Source: Kappaphycus alvarezii (Eukaryota; Rhodophyta; Florideophyceae; Gigartinales; Solieriaceae). From it: DNA of 64,000 nt. The translations under genes were made by a program, and so were the position numbers. The stretch is taken from the NCBI GenBank assembly GCA_002205965.3, contig NADL03000703.1, forward strand, positions 124,001 to 188,000, written 5' to 3'. This document shows, in pieces, positions 1 through 10,716 of the stretch. The notes below the pieces were generated by a model. The model saw nothing but the letters and a program-made list of their open reading frames with translations, was not told where the DNA came from and searched no databases. Within the stretch, counting starts at the first letter, position 1, and each line of letters opens with the position of its first letter.

Positions 1-628
1 GTCATTTTGAAGCAGCAATACCGTGTGTTCAAGTTTAAATTTCGGGACTGTAGAGAACCCAAAGACTTCGCGCGGACACAAAAACAAAAAAAAGAAAAAC
101 AAAAAGGGAATAAGCAGCAACGCAGACTCTTGCAGTCCATTATCTCCGCTCGTGGGCACTGCGCTACCGTACTAACTCTCCAACTTGTGCATTTTATTAA
201 AATTACCCTTATCCTTTCCTATTATCGTGCTGTTTAGGGCTATTTTTCCCTACGCGATGGCTCACACGGTAGATCGTACAACTACGCACCGCGCCCGCGT
301 AAGAACGATGCTCGTTATCTTACGCTTTCTTTCGCACCTTCCAATTCTTCTACTACTCGCTCGGAAATACTCAAGATCCGTCTGTTTTGCTCCCTACCAT
401 TTGCTTAATGCCTAGTGTCTATTCGACCATGAAATGTACTCAATTGAGTACAAATTTTTTGCCAACGGAAAAATAAAAAATTTCAATAAATATTACTCTG
501 AAATAATGAAAAATAAAAATTTTTTAAGCATTCATAACGGGCCAACGTACAGTAGCAGAAATTAATTGCTCTGTACAAAGTCAATAAAGTCAGAAATCGA
601 TTTTGAAAAGTTACTTAATTGATACTAG
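1..628. other. no gene seen; AT-rich flank with palindromes
   Basis: I see no convincing coding frame here. The only structure is a perfect 16-bp palindrome, GTACTCAATTGAGTAC, at 436-451. A 15/16 copy of it lies at 631-646, just past this stretch. Confidence 0.5.
436..451. repeat. 16-bp palindrome, repeated at 631-646
   Basis: GTACTCAATTGAGTAC reads the same on both strands. The same sequence with one changed end base recurs 195 bp downstream. The core is flanked by TG and CA at the first copy, which is reminiscent of LTR ends, but no LTR can be delimited. Confidence 0.7.
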
Positions 629-1152
629 ATGTACTCAATTGAGTATATGTGTAGAGTAGACACTGGAGCCACTTTCAAGGATATGACCGAAAAAATATTG
701 AAAAAGATCAACAAAAAACCCCCCAAGATGATGCTCGACGCGTCAAAGTCTACGATGGAATACTTCGGACCTGCTGAAGATTCGTCCGACTCCGCGGCAT
801 CGACGTTCGAAATACCCGATTCGTAAGATTTTCGCCAGTATTTGGAGTTTTTACTGCCCCTGCGCAATTCATTTTTGTCCCTGAGTTCTTTGAACCGCAC
901 TTATTCGAGCTCAGAACTACGTTTGAAGTCACAAAGCTGTTTTCTTTGGACAGGATTCCTGAGGAATATCGCGCAGAAGCATCATCTCCTCCGATGACGT
1001 TAATAACAGGCGCATATTCATGCACATACGGATTAACCATTTTCTTAACTGTGATATCAGTTTCTCCCATCAAGTTTTCTATTGATTCAAGGATAAATAT
1101 GACATGCAGTCTCTACTTTCTGCCAGAAATCCCGGGTCATCTGATCGCGTGA
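629..1152 (+). pseudogene. possible retropepsin-like coding remnant
   Basis: Two overlapping plus frames look coding-like. The first, from 629, begins with residues VDTGATF in a context resembling the D-T/S-G active site of retroviral-type aspartic proteases, followed by a Lys-rich stretch and an acidic stretch, and it stops near 826. About 120 codons in the next frame then run without a stop to 1152. This second part is not recognised. The minus strand is also open over part of it (1073-750), so the coding strand is uncertain. It lies directly upstream of the Copia gag and may belong to a different, older element. Confidence 0.22.
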
Positions 1153-2480
1153 GCGAACAACCCTCGCGTTTTACGCTCCTGACCACGAACACCGCTCCTC
1201 CGGCATCGTCGAATGTTACCGGTACGAGTCATCCCGCGGCCACTGTCGCCGCCGCTTCCTGTCGTTCTATACCTGAAAGTGGAGACTCCGCAAGTGATCT
1301 CCGAAAGCCCACAGTCATCTTGAATATCTTCAGAGGTAACAAGTTCACCGGAGACATCTCAAAAGACATCACTGAGGCGTTGAAAATGCACAGGATTTTC
1401 ACTTATACAACAATATTTCTGGAATACAAAAGGAAAACTATCTCCTGTTCGTCTTTGACGGTCTTATTTGTCGTTTCTATTTTAACAATTGTTCCTCCGA
1501 TATTTCCAACCAAAACAAGGCTAATATAATGATCGAGGAGTACAGCAGCAATAAGAGAAAGCTGCGCGTGAAAGGGATCCTAGAAACTCTTCTCCTACGT
1601 TTATTCATGGAAACTAACAGCATCACTGACGTTTTAACCGGACTCACCAAGCTGGTCGACAAAATAAATGAAATCTCCCTGCAATGCGCCTTGTCATTCA
1701 GTGAAGATGCCCACAAGGTAGAATAAATTAAAAAAAAGGCAGTAAAGGCAAAATAGTTCATATCTTGGAGGGACGCCTCAATCAAAAGCATAGTTACCCT
1801 ATGAGTTTCCTTCAACGGCCTTTTCACGGCTCTATGCGAGTACTTCCGATGCAAACGTCAACTGGATATGCTCACTAAAGAGGAGGATAGAAACTGTTTC
1901 CTCATATAAACCGGATTCATGGAAGTGGAAGACTTCTAGACAAATCACATTCCCCATGGACGCAACCCTCGACGGCCAAAATAACCAAAAATACTTCTAT
2001 GGTCGTAATGGTCGTCCTCAATCATCGCTTTTGCAAGGAAAAAGTTCTTTATCATACTCGCGTGGCCCGGAATGTTACAAATGTGGATTCTAAAATTGGC
2101 ACTGCGGCCACAAATGTGACCCGGGAGCCATTGCGAACTACGTTCACAGTCTCCTCCAGAGCGGAGTATCATCTGTGCATGTGCTGGCTGATTTCATATC
2201 GGCAGACCAAAATAATTCCACTATCTCTAAGACAAGATTACAGAAGAATGCCTAGAAGAAACCTTTCCCATCGAAGACAAGGAACGTGCCGAGTTTGATT
2301 CTTTTATGGCTTCCAACACCGAGGATCTCAACAACTTAAAAGCCTCCAGATAATAAGCCCTCCTACACTGCTCTGATGAAAAGGGGAAGATGGTTGATTC
2401 TATCGATCAGGACATATTTCTGACCGACATAAGTGCCACAGTGAACGAATTGGTCAGCTTATTCAGCCTGAAACGCCAGG
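1104..2480 (+). pseudogene. Copia relic 1 gag remnant
   Basis: Gag would form the nucleocapsid that packages element RNA. A frame from 1104 carries an Ala/Ser/Pro-rich lead followed by FRGNKFTGDISKDI, resembling the start of the gag core in this lineage. It shifts frame near 1500 and continues from 1529 as a stretch containing GLTKLVDKIN, which aligns with GGLINRIKTLTPHC in relic 2 at 16.7 kb. Near 2073-2115 the frame reads C-x2-C-x5-H-x4-C with one in-frame stop, interpreted as a decayed CCHC zinc knuckle. A further gag-like piece with FDSFMASNTEDLNNL lies around 2290-2340. At least five disruptions are visible. Confidence 0.6.
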
Positions 2481-2734
2481 ATTTTCGGATAGGAGACGAA
2501 ACTCACTGAAATGGCGTTTACGAGGGGAAATAAAAACCCCGCCAATCGAAAGGGAAATCGACAAATATATGGCGAATGCATGCGAAGCTGACGTTTGTAA
2601 GCGCGCGACAGCTGAAAAAGTCTTAGGATTCCTCTACGATATCATCGCTCCAAAGTCCGTCACAGGACGAAAAGAACTCAAAAGCATACTTGGCGCGGTT
2701 GGAATTCATTTTTGAAAAGTAATTAACTCCAAAT

Positions 2735-4090
2735 ATTGCTTCAGCTTCGCCGACGATATCTTCAATTCCCTAGGCCGAGTGTCCATTTCAATTTTAACTC
2801 CACCCTGAGTTCCGCCGCTTTCCGTCGAGATGTACATAATAAATGATGACATACCGGCTCTCCTCGGATTGGAAGTCATGGATAGTGAAAGTTTGGCGCC
2901 AGAAACTGTATCTAACCGATTCATGAAGCGCGTTCAACACAAATCGTTCGATGGCAGTGAATAATTTGTCTAAGACTGGCATATCCCAATGATTCGATCT
3001 CCTAGCTGTCATTTATTTACTCTGGTAAACGTAAAATATGCACAAACTTCATAAGAGCTTAATTAAGTCGACCGAATCGCCAATTTTTACATCTGAGCAC
3101 CACGAAGCTGTCCAACCTTATCAAACGTGATCGCCGGCCCAGAAGAGGCGACTACCTAGATATTAGAGATACTGCAGGATATCTGCAGATTCTGCGATCC
3201 ATACTAGCGTATCCACAATGCTCCGAGGAGATACAATATCACTATAAGTTCACAAAAGTTACGATTTAATGAATGTATTTTTCTCCATATCATGTTAATT
3301 AGCGGAGAAACTGCACTACGCATCGTTGATGAAGATAAGCACTTTGGAGCAACAAGCTTCCTCCAATTGGTTCAACTGAAGCCGTATAGACAATAATTCT
3401 GGAATGTTGGGCCACAGTGTACACTAGTCTCCCGCATTCCATACTCACAGAAAAAGATCTCATATCAATCTACCCTGCATCGAAGAAGTGTAAGTAATCC
3501 CTGAAGAAAGCCCTGCATATAATAATCGCAAAACTGAACGCCGACAAGGAACTTGATTTCGCTCTTTCAGTCAAAGCGATTAACGACACACTCGGTCCCG
3601 AGGGTCTTTTGCCCCCCGCTCTCGCTTTGAAGAGTACACGCAGCTCTCAACACCATCCGAAACGCGACCGAGTAGAGCCAAAATACAAGAGCGCGCTCAT
3701 TTGGCTTCAATCGCTCGAAAGGAAATGGAGAATCAAGTGACCTGCTTGAAGCTAAAGCGCTCATCTCATTACGCTATTCCCACGGCTTCTGATCGCTTAT
3801 ATTAATAGAGGGACAAAGTAATGATCTATCGTGAGAAGCGTGCGTGGAATAGACTAGGCGAATGGATAGGGCCATATTTGGTCGCCACGGCTGACTTCAA
3901 AAGGAAGCTTGTCGTTGTGAATACGGCCGAAAATGATGAGCTCATACCATTGAATGAGGTTCATGTCAAACTTTACTTTTCACCACTGGATATTTCCCAT
4001 TCCTTCCTCTGTGACCTCGAGAGAGGCCTGCAAAACTTTTATTCTCCAGTAGAAGACCGCCACCTCGCGACAGAGATAATCGAACCATAA
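2735..4090 (+). pseudogene. Copia relic 1 protease / pre-integrase / integrase remnant
   Basis: Integrase would join element cDNA to the host chromosome. The order is typical. A protease-tail-like stretch (DIPALLGLEVMD) lies near 2840-2885. Pre-integrase pieces with KLSNLIKRDRRP near 3115 follow. The integrase core start then comes at 3265-3375, where the segment after FNE retains VVD/IVDE-like spacing but the first catalytic Asp position reads His (LHIM). SVKAINDTLGPEGLLPP follows at about 3570-3620, and an intact 89-codon C-terminal segment at 3821-4090 carries MIYREKRAWNRLGEWIGPY, the same motif as relic 2. Several stops and shifts separate these parts. Confidence 0.75.
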
Positions 4091-4104
4091 GAACTCCGCG
4101 CAAG

Positions 4105-4700
4105 GGGTATAGAAATGGCTAAGACTATCCGTGAAGAAATGAGAGGACTACTGCAACGAGGAAAGTTCAAAATTATTTCTCAAGGAATAAATCCCTAAGG
4201 TCGCTAACGTGCTGCCTGGCAGATTAATCATTGATATCAAGTCAATCTTGGACGGCAAGACCAAGTACAAGGCTCAATACATTATCAGCGGACAGAAGGA
4301 CAACCTCAAGTCAAGAATGGTTCATGTGGCCGCGACCATTCAGCTACCCTCCTTTAGACTTCTACTCGCCCTCGCCGCAATCTTCGGCTTCAAAATTTGG
4401 ACCGCCTACATTACGCAAGCGTATCTCAAATTTACCAAACCTCTCTCAAGGAATATTTAAATCAAGGCACCGGCTCCAGAGTTTGAATTAGACCCTGATC
4501 AATGCTTTCGACTCCTTATCACTTTGAACGGATTATGTGACGAAGGATATCTTTGGCATGTAAGAATCGACCAGCATCATCGAGAATACCTCCAAATGAA
4601 GCCCCTTCGCATCGATCTAACCAAGTGTTACCTTTTTTCCGATGTAGTTCTGAAAGGAATAAGTGGTAGCTACTTTGATGAACTCATACGAAGCGGGTAT
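4105..4700 (+). pseudogene. Copia relic 1 reverse transcriptase remnant
   Basis: This would copy element RNA into DNA. The segment from 4209 reads LPGRLIIDIKSILDGK, then KYKAQYIISGQKD, then LLLALAAIFGFKIW and ITQAYL, which are signature blocks of the Copia reverse transcriptase finger and palm. After a shift at about 4455 the frame continues with PAPEFELDPDQCFRLL, NGLC and, near 4665-4690, GSYFDELIRSG. In active elements the last block holds the catalytic YVDD. Here it reads YFDE, so the second catalytic Asp is lost. This is a dead polymerase. Confidence 0.8.
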
Positions 4701-4708
4701 TAAGACTT

Positions 4709-5404
4709 TTGAGGACTTTTCTAGAAAAAAAGGAGAAATTAGAGATCAAGGACGAGTTTTTTATGCACTTTGAATTCACTGGATGCCAAATTAGTCAAGA
4801 AAACGGCGCGAAGATTCTCATTGACCAATGTGGACACCTGCGAAAGTTGGACAGCCTCCCGAAGGACTCCTTCTTCCCCCACTTCCAATCCACGCAAATG
4901 AAATTTGCTTGTTAATCACAGTCTCGTCCAGATCTACTGTTCAAAATATCTAAACTTGTGCGGGTCAAAGAGGAAGAGTTCCTTGCAAACCAAGAATCAA
5001 CGGTTCTTCATCCAAGCAAAGCCATCAAATACGCCATTGATAATAGCCTGTGCCTCAGGATTCCCACACTGTAGTCGAGATCTCTTATCACGATCGCCTA
5101 CTACAGCTACTTATCTCAAATATTTCAAAAGCGGGTACCCGTACAGCGGTTTACAGACAGAAAAAGTCTATTCGACGTATTCAGTAAAGAATCAAAGACT
5201 GACGAGAAACAGATGATGTTGGACATTGCAGCGGCCTGGGAAGGTTTTCGTTACCATCTAATATCGGACATCGGTCTTTCCCGAAGCTCTAAGAACCTCG
5301 TCGATACCTTAAAGAAGCCAATGGGTCAGGCTGCCCTTCGTAGTATCGTTTCCCGAGTTCATGCAGGCCAAAGGATTCCAAGCGACAAGATTTTGTGTAC
5401 TTAA
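4709..5404 (+). pseudogene. Copia relic 1 RT thumb / RNase H remnant
   Basis: RNase H would remove the RNA template during reverse transcription. Pieces of the RT thumb (EFTGCQISQENGAKILID) lie near 4760-4830. The last 75 codons, from about 5160 through 5404, read SLFDVFSKESKTDEKQ, MMLDIAAAWEG and ISDIGLSRSSKNLVDTL, closely resembling the C-terminal RNase H block of Copia elements. Frames change at least twice between the pieces. No long terminal repeat is recognisable after the stop at 5404. Confidence 0.78.
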
Positions 5405-5484
5405 TACTCAAATAATCCATTACTACCACCACTTGGACCTCTACGCACCAAGAAAATTATCCCTCGGACTCGCATAGCCGTAAG

Positions 5485-6429
5485 CTATCTAATATAATCT
5501 TGATCAATTTCTTCTCCGCAATGCCCAGAATTGCCCTTTGTATCCGTCGACAAGCGAGAAGCGGTCGCTTTCCTTGCAAACGTTTTTCTTCGCAACTAGC
5601 TGAACTCTGCAAACTCCCAGGAATGCTTAAGAAAGGTATACAACAACATGCGGACCGTCATATCCAGTTTCATCCTTAAAATTTCGCAAAAGCTTCTCAG
5701 TTCACCGTATTTTCGGAATTTTGGTAACACGGCATCGTCCATCACTTTTTCAGCATCAAAGAGGCCTCATTTTATCCAACAAGACGAACTGAAATAAATA
5801 TTCATCACCACCAGTAGGCAGTCGAAAAGCTCCACGCCAGGAACGAGGCGACTACTTTCGGGAATGTCGAGTTAATTCAGGACCACATTTGGTCCACGCG
5901 CTTTCTGCCTGTCCGTCACTGTTTCCATGGGCGGGATGAACTCCAACATCTCACGCATCAATTTCTGTTCAATGTCTTTGTCGCTGGCTCTTTCCTGTGC
6001 AGCTTCTACACGGAAGCACTCCGGATCTTTTCAACCTTTATTCATAGCAATGATTTTTACCAGGGACTCAATAACACGGACTCCATACGGAGGTGGGCTT
6101 AAAATGATCTCGTTGATCTAAAAATAACTAGAAGGATCGCCAACCGAGGTCTTGCACGCAAAATATCTCCCATACAAAAACAGCTTCCCACCAAAATCGA
6201 TCAGGCTACCAAAAATGACTGCATTAATCCTACAGAGCCCCTTCCCAGAGTTTGATTCTCCATTTTCTCCCAAACGCTCCGGCCTATACTCCTCCTCAAT
6301 GTCTGAATCACTCTGATCATCTTCACCCTCCTTCCAAAAAAGCTCTTCCTCAATCTCAAGAACAAACTTCTCATCCGATCCATCTTCCTTTCTTGACGAA
6401 CTAAATCTTCCGTTCTCACGGGCACTACC
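5485..6429 (-). pseudogene. unidentified protein pseudogene, one frame with five stops
   Basis: One minus-strand frame runs 314 codons from 6429 down to a stop at 5487-5485. It has only five internal stops: at 6120-6118, 6033-6031, 5874-5872, 5769-5767 and 5598-5596. Random DNA of this composition would give roughly fifteen or more. The residues look protein-like. An acidic N-terminal part contains EDDQSDSDIEEEY, followed by FGGKLFLYGRYFAC, a Glu/Lys-rich stretch with DKDIEQKLMREMLEF, and EKVMDDAVLPKFRKYGEL. I do not recognise the family. A frame open upstream (6759-6496) may be an earlier exon or a shifted N-terminus. It could be a captured host gene or a non-conserved transposon ORF. Confidence 0.55.
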
Positions 6430-6765
6430 TCACACGCGCTTGTATCTGGGCTGTTGAGTTCAACCGGCCCAAGTTTACCTTCTATCGTCGGCCTTCTATC
6501 CCTCAAGTAACTCCCCGATCCTTTGCTGCTTCTCCCTGGAATCACCTTCATCGCCCCCTTTATGCCTGCTTATTGCCACTGACGCCGAAATTGCAGCCAA
6601 AACTCCGAAGAAGATAGTTGCGGACAGAGGTAGTGGATCTGGACAGGATTGCAAAAGAACAATAGCAAGATCATGTGAAACGCCGCTGTTAACGAGGCTT
6701 GCGAGACGCACAGAACAGCTCCCTTTTATCAAGTGTCCCCAAATTTCGAAGTACAGCACACTGGT

Positions 6766-6910
6766 CGTTGTCTGTACAGTACCAAGTACAGTAACAGCTT
6801 ACTCCACTACACTCAGTACTGTGGAGTAGCTTTCTTAACCGCTCATAGTACAGTACTGTTCAGTACCAGACTACTCCACTAAACACTGTACTCTACTGTT
6901 ACGACTTCAC
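6766..6910. repeat. imperfect TACTGTAC-type repeat block, left
   Basis: Degenerate units combine an ACAGCTTACTCCACTACAC-like sequence with CAGTACTGT palindromic pieces. The same units reappear at 7296-7580, beyond a 380-bp unique segment. Confidence 0.7.
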
Positions 6911-6914
6911 TCCG

Positions 6915-7283
6915 ATGTTGCAAAGCACGGATCAGGTTGCCTGTCACACGATCAATGATGCTTCTCTGGTCCTGGAGACCAGATCAGGGGCACTTTATAG
7001 AGACCGCAGAGGAGCACTAAATCCAGAGTATGTACGTTGCTTGCCTCCCATTGACTTTCTGGTAGACTGTTGCTGGTGCTATCATTCGACAGCAATGATT
7101 TCTACATTGCCTCGACCATCGGTACATGTATTTAATATGACATGGAGATTTGCAACTCCAAATGGGTTCCCACCCAATCCATACACCTCAATAAAGACAC
7201 CCCCCTTTTCCCCCGTTGCTGACATAATACTAATTTACGCGTTACTGCACTTCGCTGTAAATACACGTGTACATGCCACGTAA
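6915..7283 (+). CDS. hypothetical 122-residue ORF between repeat blocks
   Basis: An open frame of 122 codons fills almost exactly the unique segment between the two TACTGTAC-type repeat blocks. The product has no recognisable domain, no clear signal peptide and no transmembrane helix. It is rich in Cys and Thr in its middle part (CCWCYHS). The coincidence with the segment borders is the only reason to list it. It may be a chance ORF. Confidence 0.2.
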   Translation: MLQSTDQVACHTINDASLVLETRSGALYRDRRGALNPEYVRCLPPIDFLVDCCWCYHSTAMISTLPRPSVHVFNMTWRFATPNGFPPNPYTSIKTPPFSPVADIILIYALLHFAVNTRVHAT

Positions 7284-7295
7284 TAATTGAACCCT

Positions 7296-7580
7296 AGCAG
7301 TACAACACCAGCTTACTCTACTACATTCAGTACAGAACTGTATAGTACATACAGTACCAGCTTACTCTACTACACTAAGTACTGTACAGCACTGTACTGC
7401 ACAGTGCCAGCTCACTCTACTACACATACAGTACAATGTGTTTGTAGTACTGTGAAGTAAAACTTCCATACTCTACTGTACTGTACCAGCTTATGTACTC
7501 TACTACACACAGTACTGTACCAGCTTACTCTACGGTACTACACACATTACAGTACCGAATTACTGCACTATACAAGCTAC
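7296..7580. repeat. imperfect TACTGTAC-type repeat block, right
   Basis: At least five partial copies of ACCAGCTTACTCTACTACAC, or close variants, alternate with AGTACTGTACAG-type palindromes. Spacing is irregular (about 35-65 bp), so this is a decayed tandem or higher-order repeat and not a CRISPR array: there are no constant-length spacers. Confidence 0.75.
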
Positions 7581-8345
7581 CCGTGTTTCTATGAATTTAG
7601 GGTTAAGGATCGGGCAAATGGGAGGTCCGCGCCTTGAACTCAAACAATTGCTCAAGTACGAGGCACTACCGGCTAGGCGATGACGCCTGCCGGTGATTTA
7701 AAGCAGCTATGTATCAGTTATGTATCTTACGCCTGCCTGGCGCTATGCGGCGAGAGCGGGGAGTGTCAATTTACAGCAGCACGGCTGAAAGTCTCGCCGG
7801 ACCGTCGTACCCTCCCTGATGGCTCCTGTACCCCAGCGGGTCCAAAATAGTTGCAACGGCGTTAGGTTGGCGGTAAACAGCGTGAAAAAGCGTGACTCAT
7901 ACTCAGGTATCAGACTCAGCATTTGTTTGAGTCAATTTCCAGTCATTCAAAAGGTTGCGCTGACGATATGATACGAGTCGATTTTTCGAGAATTACTCGC
8001 TAAGCTAGGGTACAGGTCTTCAAATTAGAAGAACGCCAATCAAGTATTTGATTATTATTCGGCGGTTGAGCCACGCTCCCGCCAGATTTGAAGGATGTCA
8101 CGGTGTAATACCTTTTAATTTTATGTGTAATATAGATTAGTCATTATGGGATCCCATCTGAATTTATTCTAATTCAAGGGTCAATCAACTCGACCCCAGT
8201 TGAGAGGACGACCGGTCATTAAGTCTGACAGTGGTCGGAGTGACAGGGCATCGATGCAGGGCACCGAACTTTTGAGTCATTAAACTGGTAGCATCGCTCT
8301 TCAAGTCTTCATACTTGCAAGTAACATTAGTGTTATTGCATCAAG
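7581..8345 (+). other. Gypsy leader, probable degenerate 5' LTR region
   Basis: There is no gene here. The stretch precedes the gag ATG of the chromovirus and should hold its 5' LTR and untranslated leader. A purine-rich stretch followed by TGTCAATTT (about 7757-7776) could be an LTR start. TGGTAGCATCGCTC at about 8286 sits where a TGG-beginning primer-binding site is expected. I could not match this region to the sequence after pol, so LTR borders are not established. Confidence 0.35.
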
Positions 8346-9131
8346 ATGGCTCCGATAAAACCAAACAAAGCGGAGGCGTACAACGGTAAGGAGGACTATC
8401 TTGCCGTGAGTACGTGGCTGTACAGGATCGAGCAGTACTTGAATTTGACTCAAGTTCTCAATCCCGATCTAGACATTAGCGAAGGGCAGAAGATCACGTT
8501 TGCCTCTACGTTCTTCATCGGTCCTGCATCTACGTGGTGGTTCACGCTTGTTCAGTCGAACAATTTAACGGAAACATGGATGGAATTCAGGCAGAAGGTA
8601 ACGCAAGAACTCGTTCCAAGTGATCACATCCGTCGCGCTCGAGACAAGCTTCGCAACCTCAAACACACCACAAGTGTTTGCAAGTACCTTACCGATTTTC
8701 GTAATAAAGTACTTACGATTCCGGAAATGAACTATGCTGAGAAGTGGGATCACTTCGTTTCAGGCTTGAAGAAGGAAGTTCGTGTTGAAGTGTTGAAGGC
8801 AAATGAACAGAACTTTGAGGATGCGGCGAGAGTCGCTCTTCGAGTTGATGGCGCTCTTACCGGTTCTGAAGGTGGATCCATGGATGATGCTCATATACCC
8901 ATAGAAGATGGCAATGTCGAGGGTGGGAGCTCAAAATGGGACAAGCAGAAGCAAGACGAATTTTACAACAACCATTGTTTCAAGTACCGTAAGGTAGATT
9001 GTAGGCCGTGGAGGTGTGGCAAGAAGAAGAATAAGGCCAAATTGAACAACGAAGAAACCAAGGTAGCTAAGGAAAAGCCAGATTCAGAAGAGTCTAGAGA
9101 TGAGAGTGCATCCTCTGGTTCGGAAAATTAG
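8346..9131 (+). CDS. gag: Ty3/Gypsy gag (capsid/nucleocapsid)
   Basis: Structural protein that would assemble virus-like particles around element RNA. It is an intact 261-residue frame starting at the first ATG after the leader. It carries a retrotransposon gag core (residues about 20-165) with FIGPASTWWFTL, then WMEFRQKV and DKLRNLKHTTSV, followed by an acidic, Lys-rich tail. The zinc knuckle at residues about 216-229 is decayed. It reads C-x2-Y-x4-C-x4-C where C-x2-C-x4-H-x4-C is expected, so metal binding is probably lost. Pol follows after about 50 bases in another frame. Confidence 0.85.
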   Translation: MAPIKPNKAEAYNGKEDYLAVSTWLYRIEQYLNLTQVLNPDLDISEGQKITFASTFFIGPASTWWFTLVQSNNLTETWMEFRQKVTQELVPSDHIRRARDKLRNLKHTTSVCKYLTDFRNKVLTIPEMNYAEKWDHFVSGLKKEVRVEVLKANEQNFEDAARVALRVDGALTGSEGGSMDDAHIPIEDGNVEGGSSKWDKQKQDEFYNNHCFKYRKVDCRPWRCGKKKNKAKLNNEETKVAKEKPDSEESRDESASSGSEN

Positions 9132-9184
9132 GGGGTCCTTCAGAATTCAATAAAGGCACTATTGAAGGACCAAGAAAACGTGTA

Positions 9185-10716
9185 GTGCACGAGCCCGTGA
9201 TCCCAGATTTGGTAGAATCAAATAATACCTCCCTCACGATTGAAGATTCTATACCAGTCGAAGAACTTCTTGTCCTTCCGGGTACTGTGAATTGGCAGAA
9301 AGCAAGAATCCTAAAGGATGAAGATTGCAACATCAAAATCATCTCGAAGGATTTTGCTCGTCGACATCGCAACGGACTCGAAATTGTCGACGCGGCTATC
9401 AACATCTCACATTCGAAGAAGGAGACTAGCGAAACGGCAACTAAGATGGTTCGGAGCGCAACAATTAGGATCGGCGCGCATTCATATACAAGCAACTGGG
9501 CATTGATAGTCCTTACGGCGTCCTATTGGGCATGTCTTGGCATACGCACGTTGACCCTCAGGTGGACTACGAACAACGTATAGTTCAAGTTGACAAGAAG
9601 CCACTGCCGATACCCGATCCAGATGGTGGCGCACAGGTGTCGCACGTGCAGATCACTAATATAGGAGTGAAGAAGTTCCGATCGCTCGTTCGTAAGAAAG
9701 GTCATCGGAAAAACTTTGAAGTTTTTCAAGTTCGCGAAGTCAATCACCTCAAGGCCGAATTCCTCAACCGTATGGGTGGTGAAAAAGACCCTAAAGTCAA
9801 GGAATTGTTGAAGAAGTATGATTCAGTCTTCGCAGATGCTCTTCCTACCACCAAAGCGCGACGTAGACCACGCTATTGAAACAGATCCGGATGCTAGCCC
9901 TCCACACAAGCCCCTTTACTAGTTGTCTCCTGCCGAGCTGTTGGCAGCAAAAGCATACATCATCGATAACCTCCACAGCGGCAAGATCCGCCGCAACAAA
10001 TCCCCTTCTGGCGCCCCTCTCTTTTTTGTTCGACATGGCAACAAAATGCGCGCAGTAGTTGACTACAGAGCTCTTAACCGCATCAAAAAACGGAATAATG
10101 CCCCTCTTCCGCGTCCAGACGAAATGTTCAATCGACTTGGTGATGCGAAATACTTCTCTAAGATAGACCTCAAAGTCGTATTTCACCAAATTCGCGTACG
10201 TACGGAAGATATAGAGAAAACGGAATTCAAGACCAAGTTCGGTCATTTAGAGTTCCTTATCATGCCTATGGGGTTATGTAACGCTCCGGAAACCTTCTAA
10301 TCCCTTATAAATAGGGTATTTTACGACTGCATTGACATATTCCTGGTCATGTATATGGACGATCTTCTCATATTCAGCAAAACGAAGGAAGGTCATATGA
10401 AGCACTCGGAGATTGTCCTATCAAGACTTCAGAAGGAGAAGTTGTACGTTGCTCCCAAGAAGTGTTCATTCATGGACGAAGAGGCTGAATTTTGGGCTTA
10501 ATTGTTGGCCGCAGTGGCCTCAAGGTCAACTCCGGAAAGGCTAGATTCCTCCAGACGTGGCCCCGTTTTCGTACTATTACCGAGCTCCGAAGTTTCATAG
10601 GTCACCTACAATTCTTTCGGCGCTTTATCAAGGATTTTTCCAAGATCGCCGCGCCCCTCTCTGCGCTTACCTGCAAAGGTTCCGGAATACATCGATGGAA
10701 CGATAAGTTCCGATAG
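9185..10716 (+). pseudogene. pol: Ty3/Gypsy protease and reverse transcriptase, broken
   Basis: First part of pol. A protease-like stretch from 9185 contains ARILKDEDCNIKIISKDF. The frame shifts near 9526 (linker ending in KELLKKYDSVFADALP) and again near 9900. RT blocks then follow: GKIRRNKSPSGAPLFFV, VDYRALNRI, FSKIDLKVVFHQI and IMPMGLCNAPETF. A TAA at about 10298 replaces a Gln codon in the TFQ motif. The frame continues past it with the catalytic YMDD intact (about 10351-10362), shifts near 10490, and ends in the thumb block IGHLQFFRRFIKDFS. Four disruptions make it non-functional as it stands. Confidence 0.85.

Larger units (their letters stand above)
1104..5404 (+). mobile_element. Ty1/Copia retrotransposon relic 1
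   Basis: Gag, zinc-knuckle, pre-integrase, integrase, reverse transcriptase and RNase H remnants follow each other in Copia order (integrase before RT) on the plus strand. All are broken by stops and frameshifts. No flanking LTR pair was found, so the borders given are those of recognisable coding. A second member of the same lineage lies at 15.99-19.55 kb, and the two share a gag segment and the integrase C-terminal motif. The number of stops indicates an old, inactive insertion. Confidence 0.85.

Noticed and set aside
7296-7580. Tandem repeats considered as a CRISPR array
   Set aside because: Unit spacing is irregular, units are degenerate, and spacers are variants of the same repeat. The context is eukaryotic with no cas genes.
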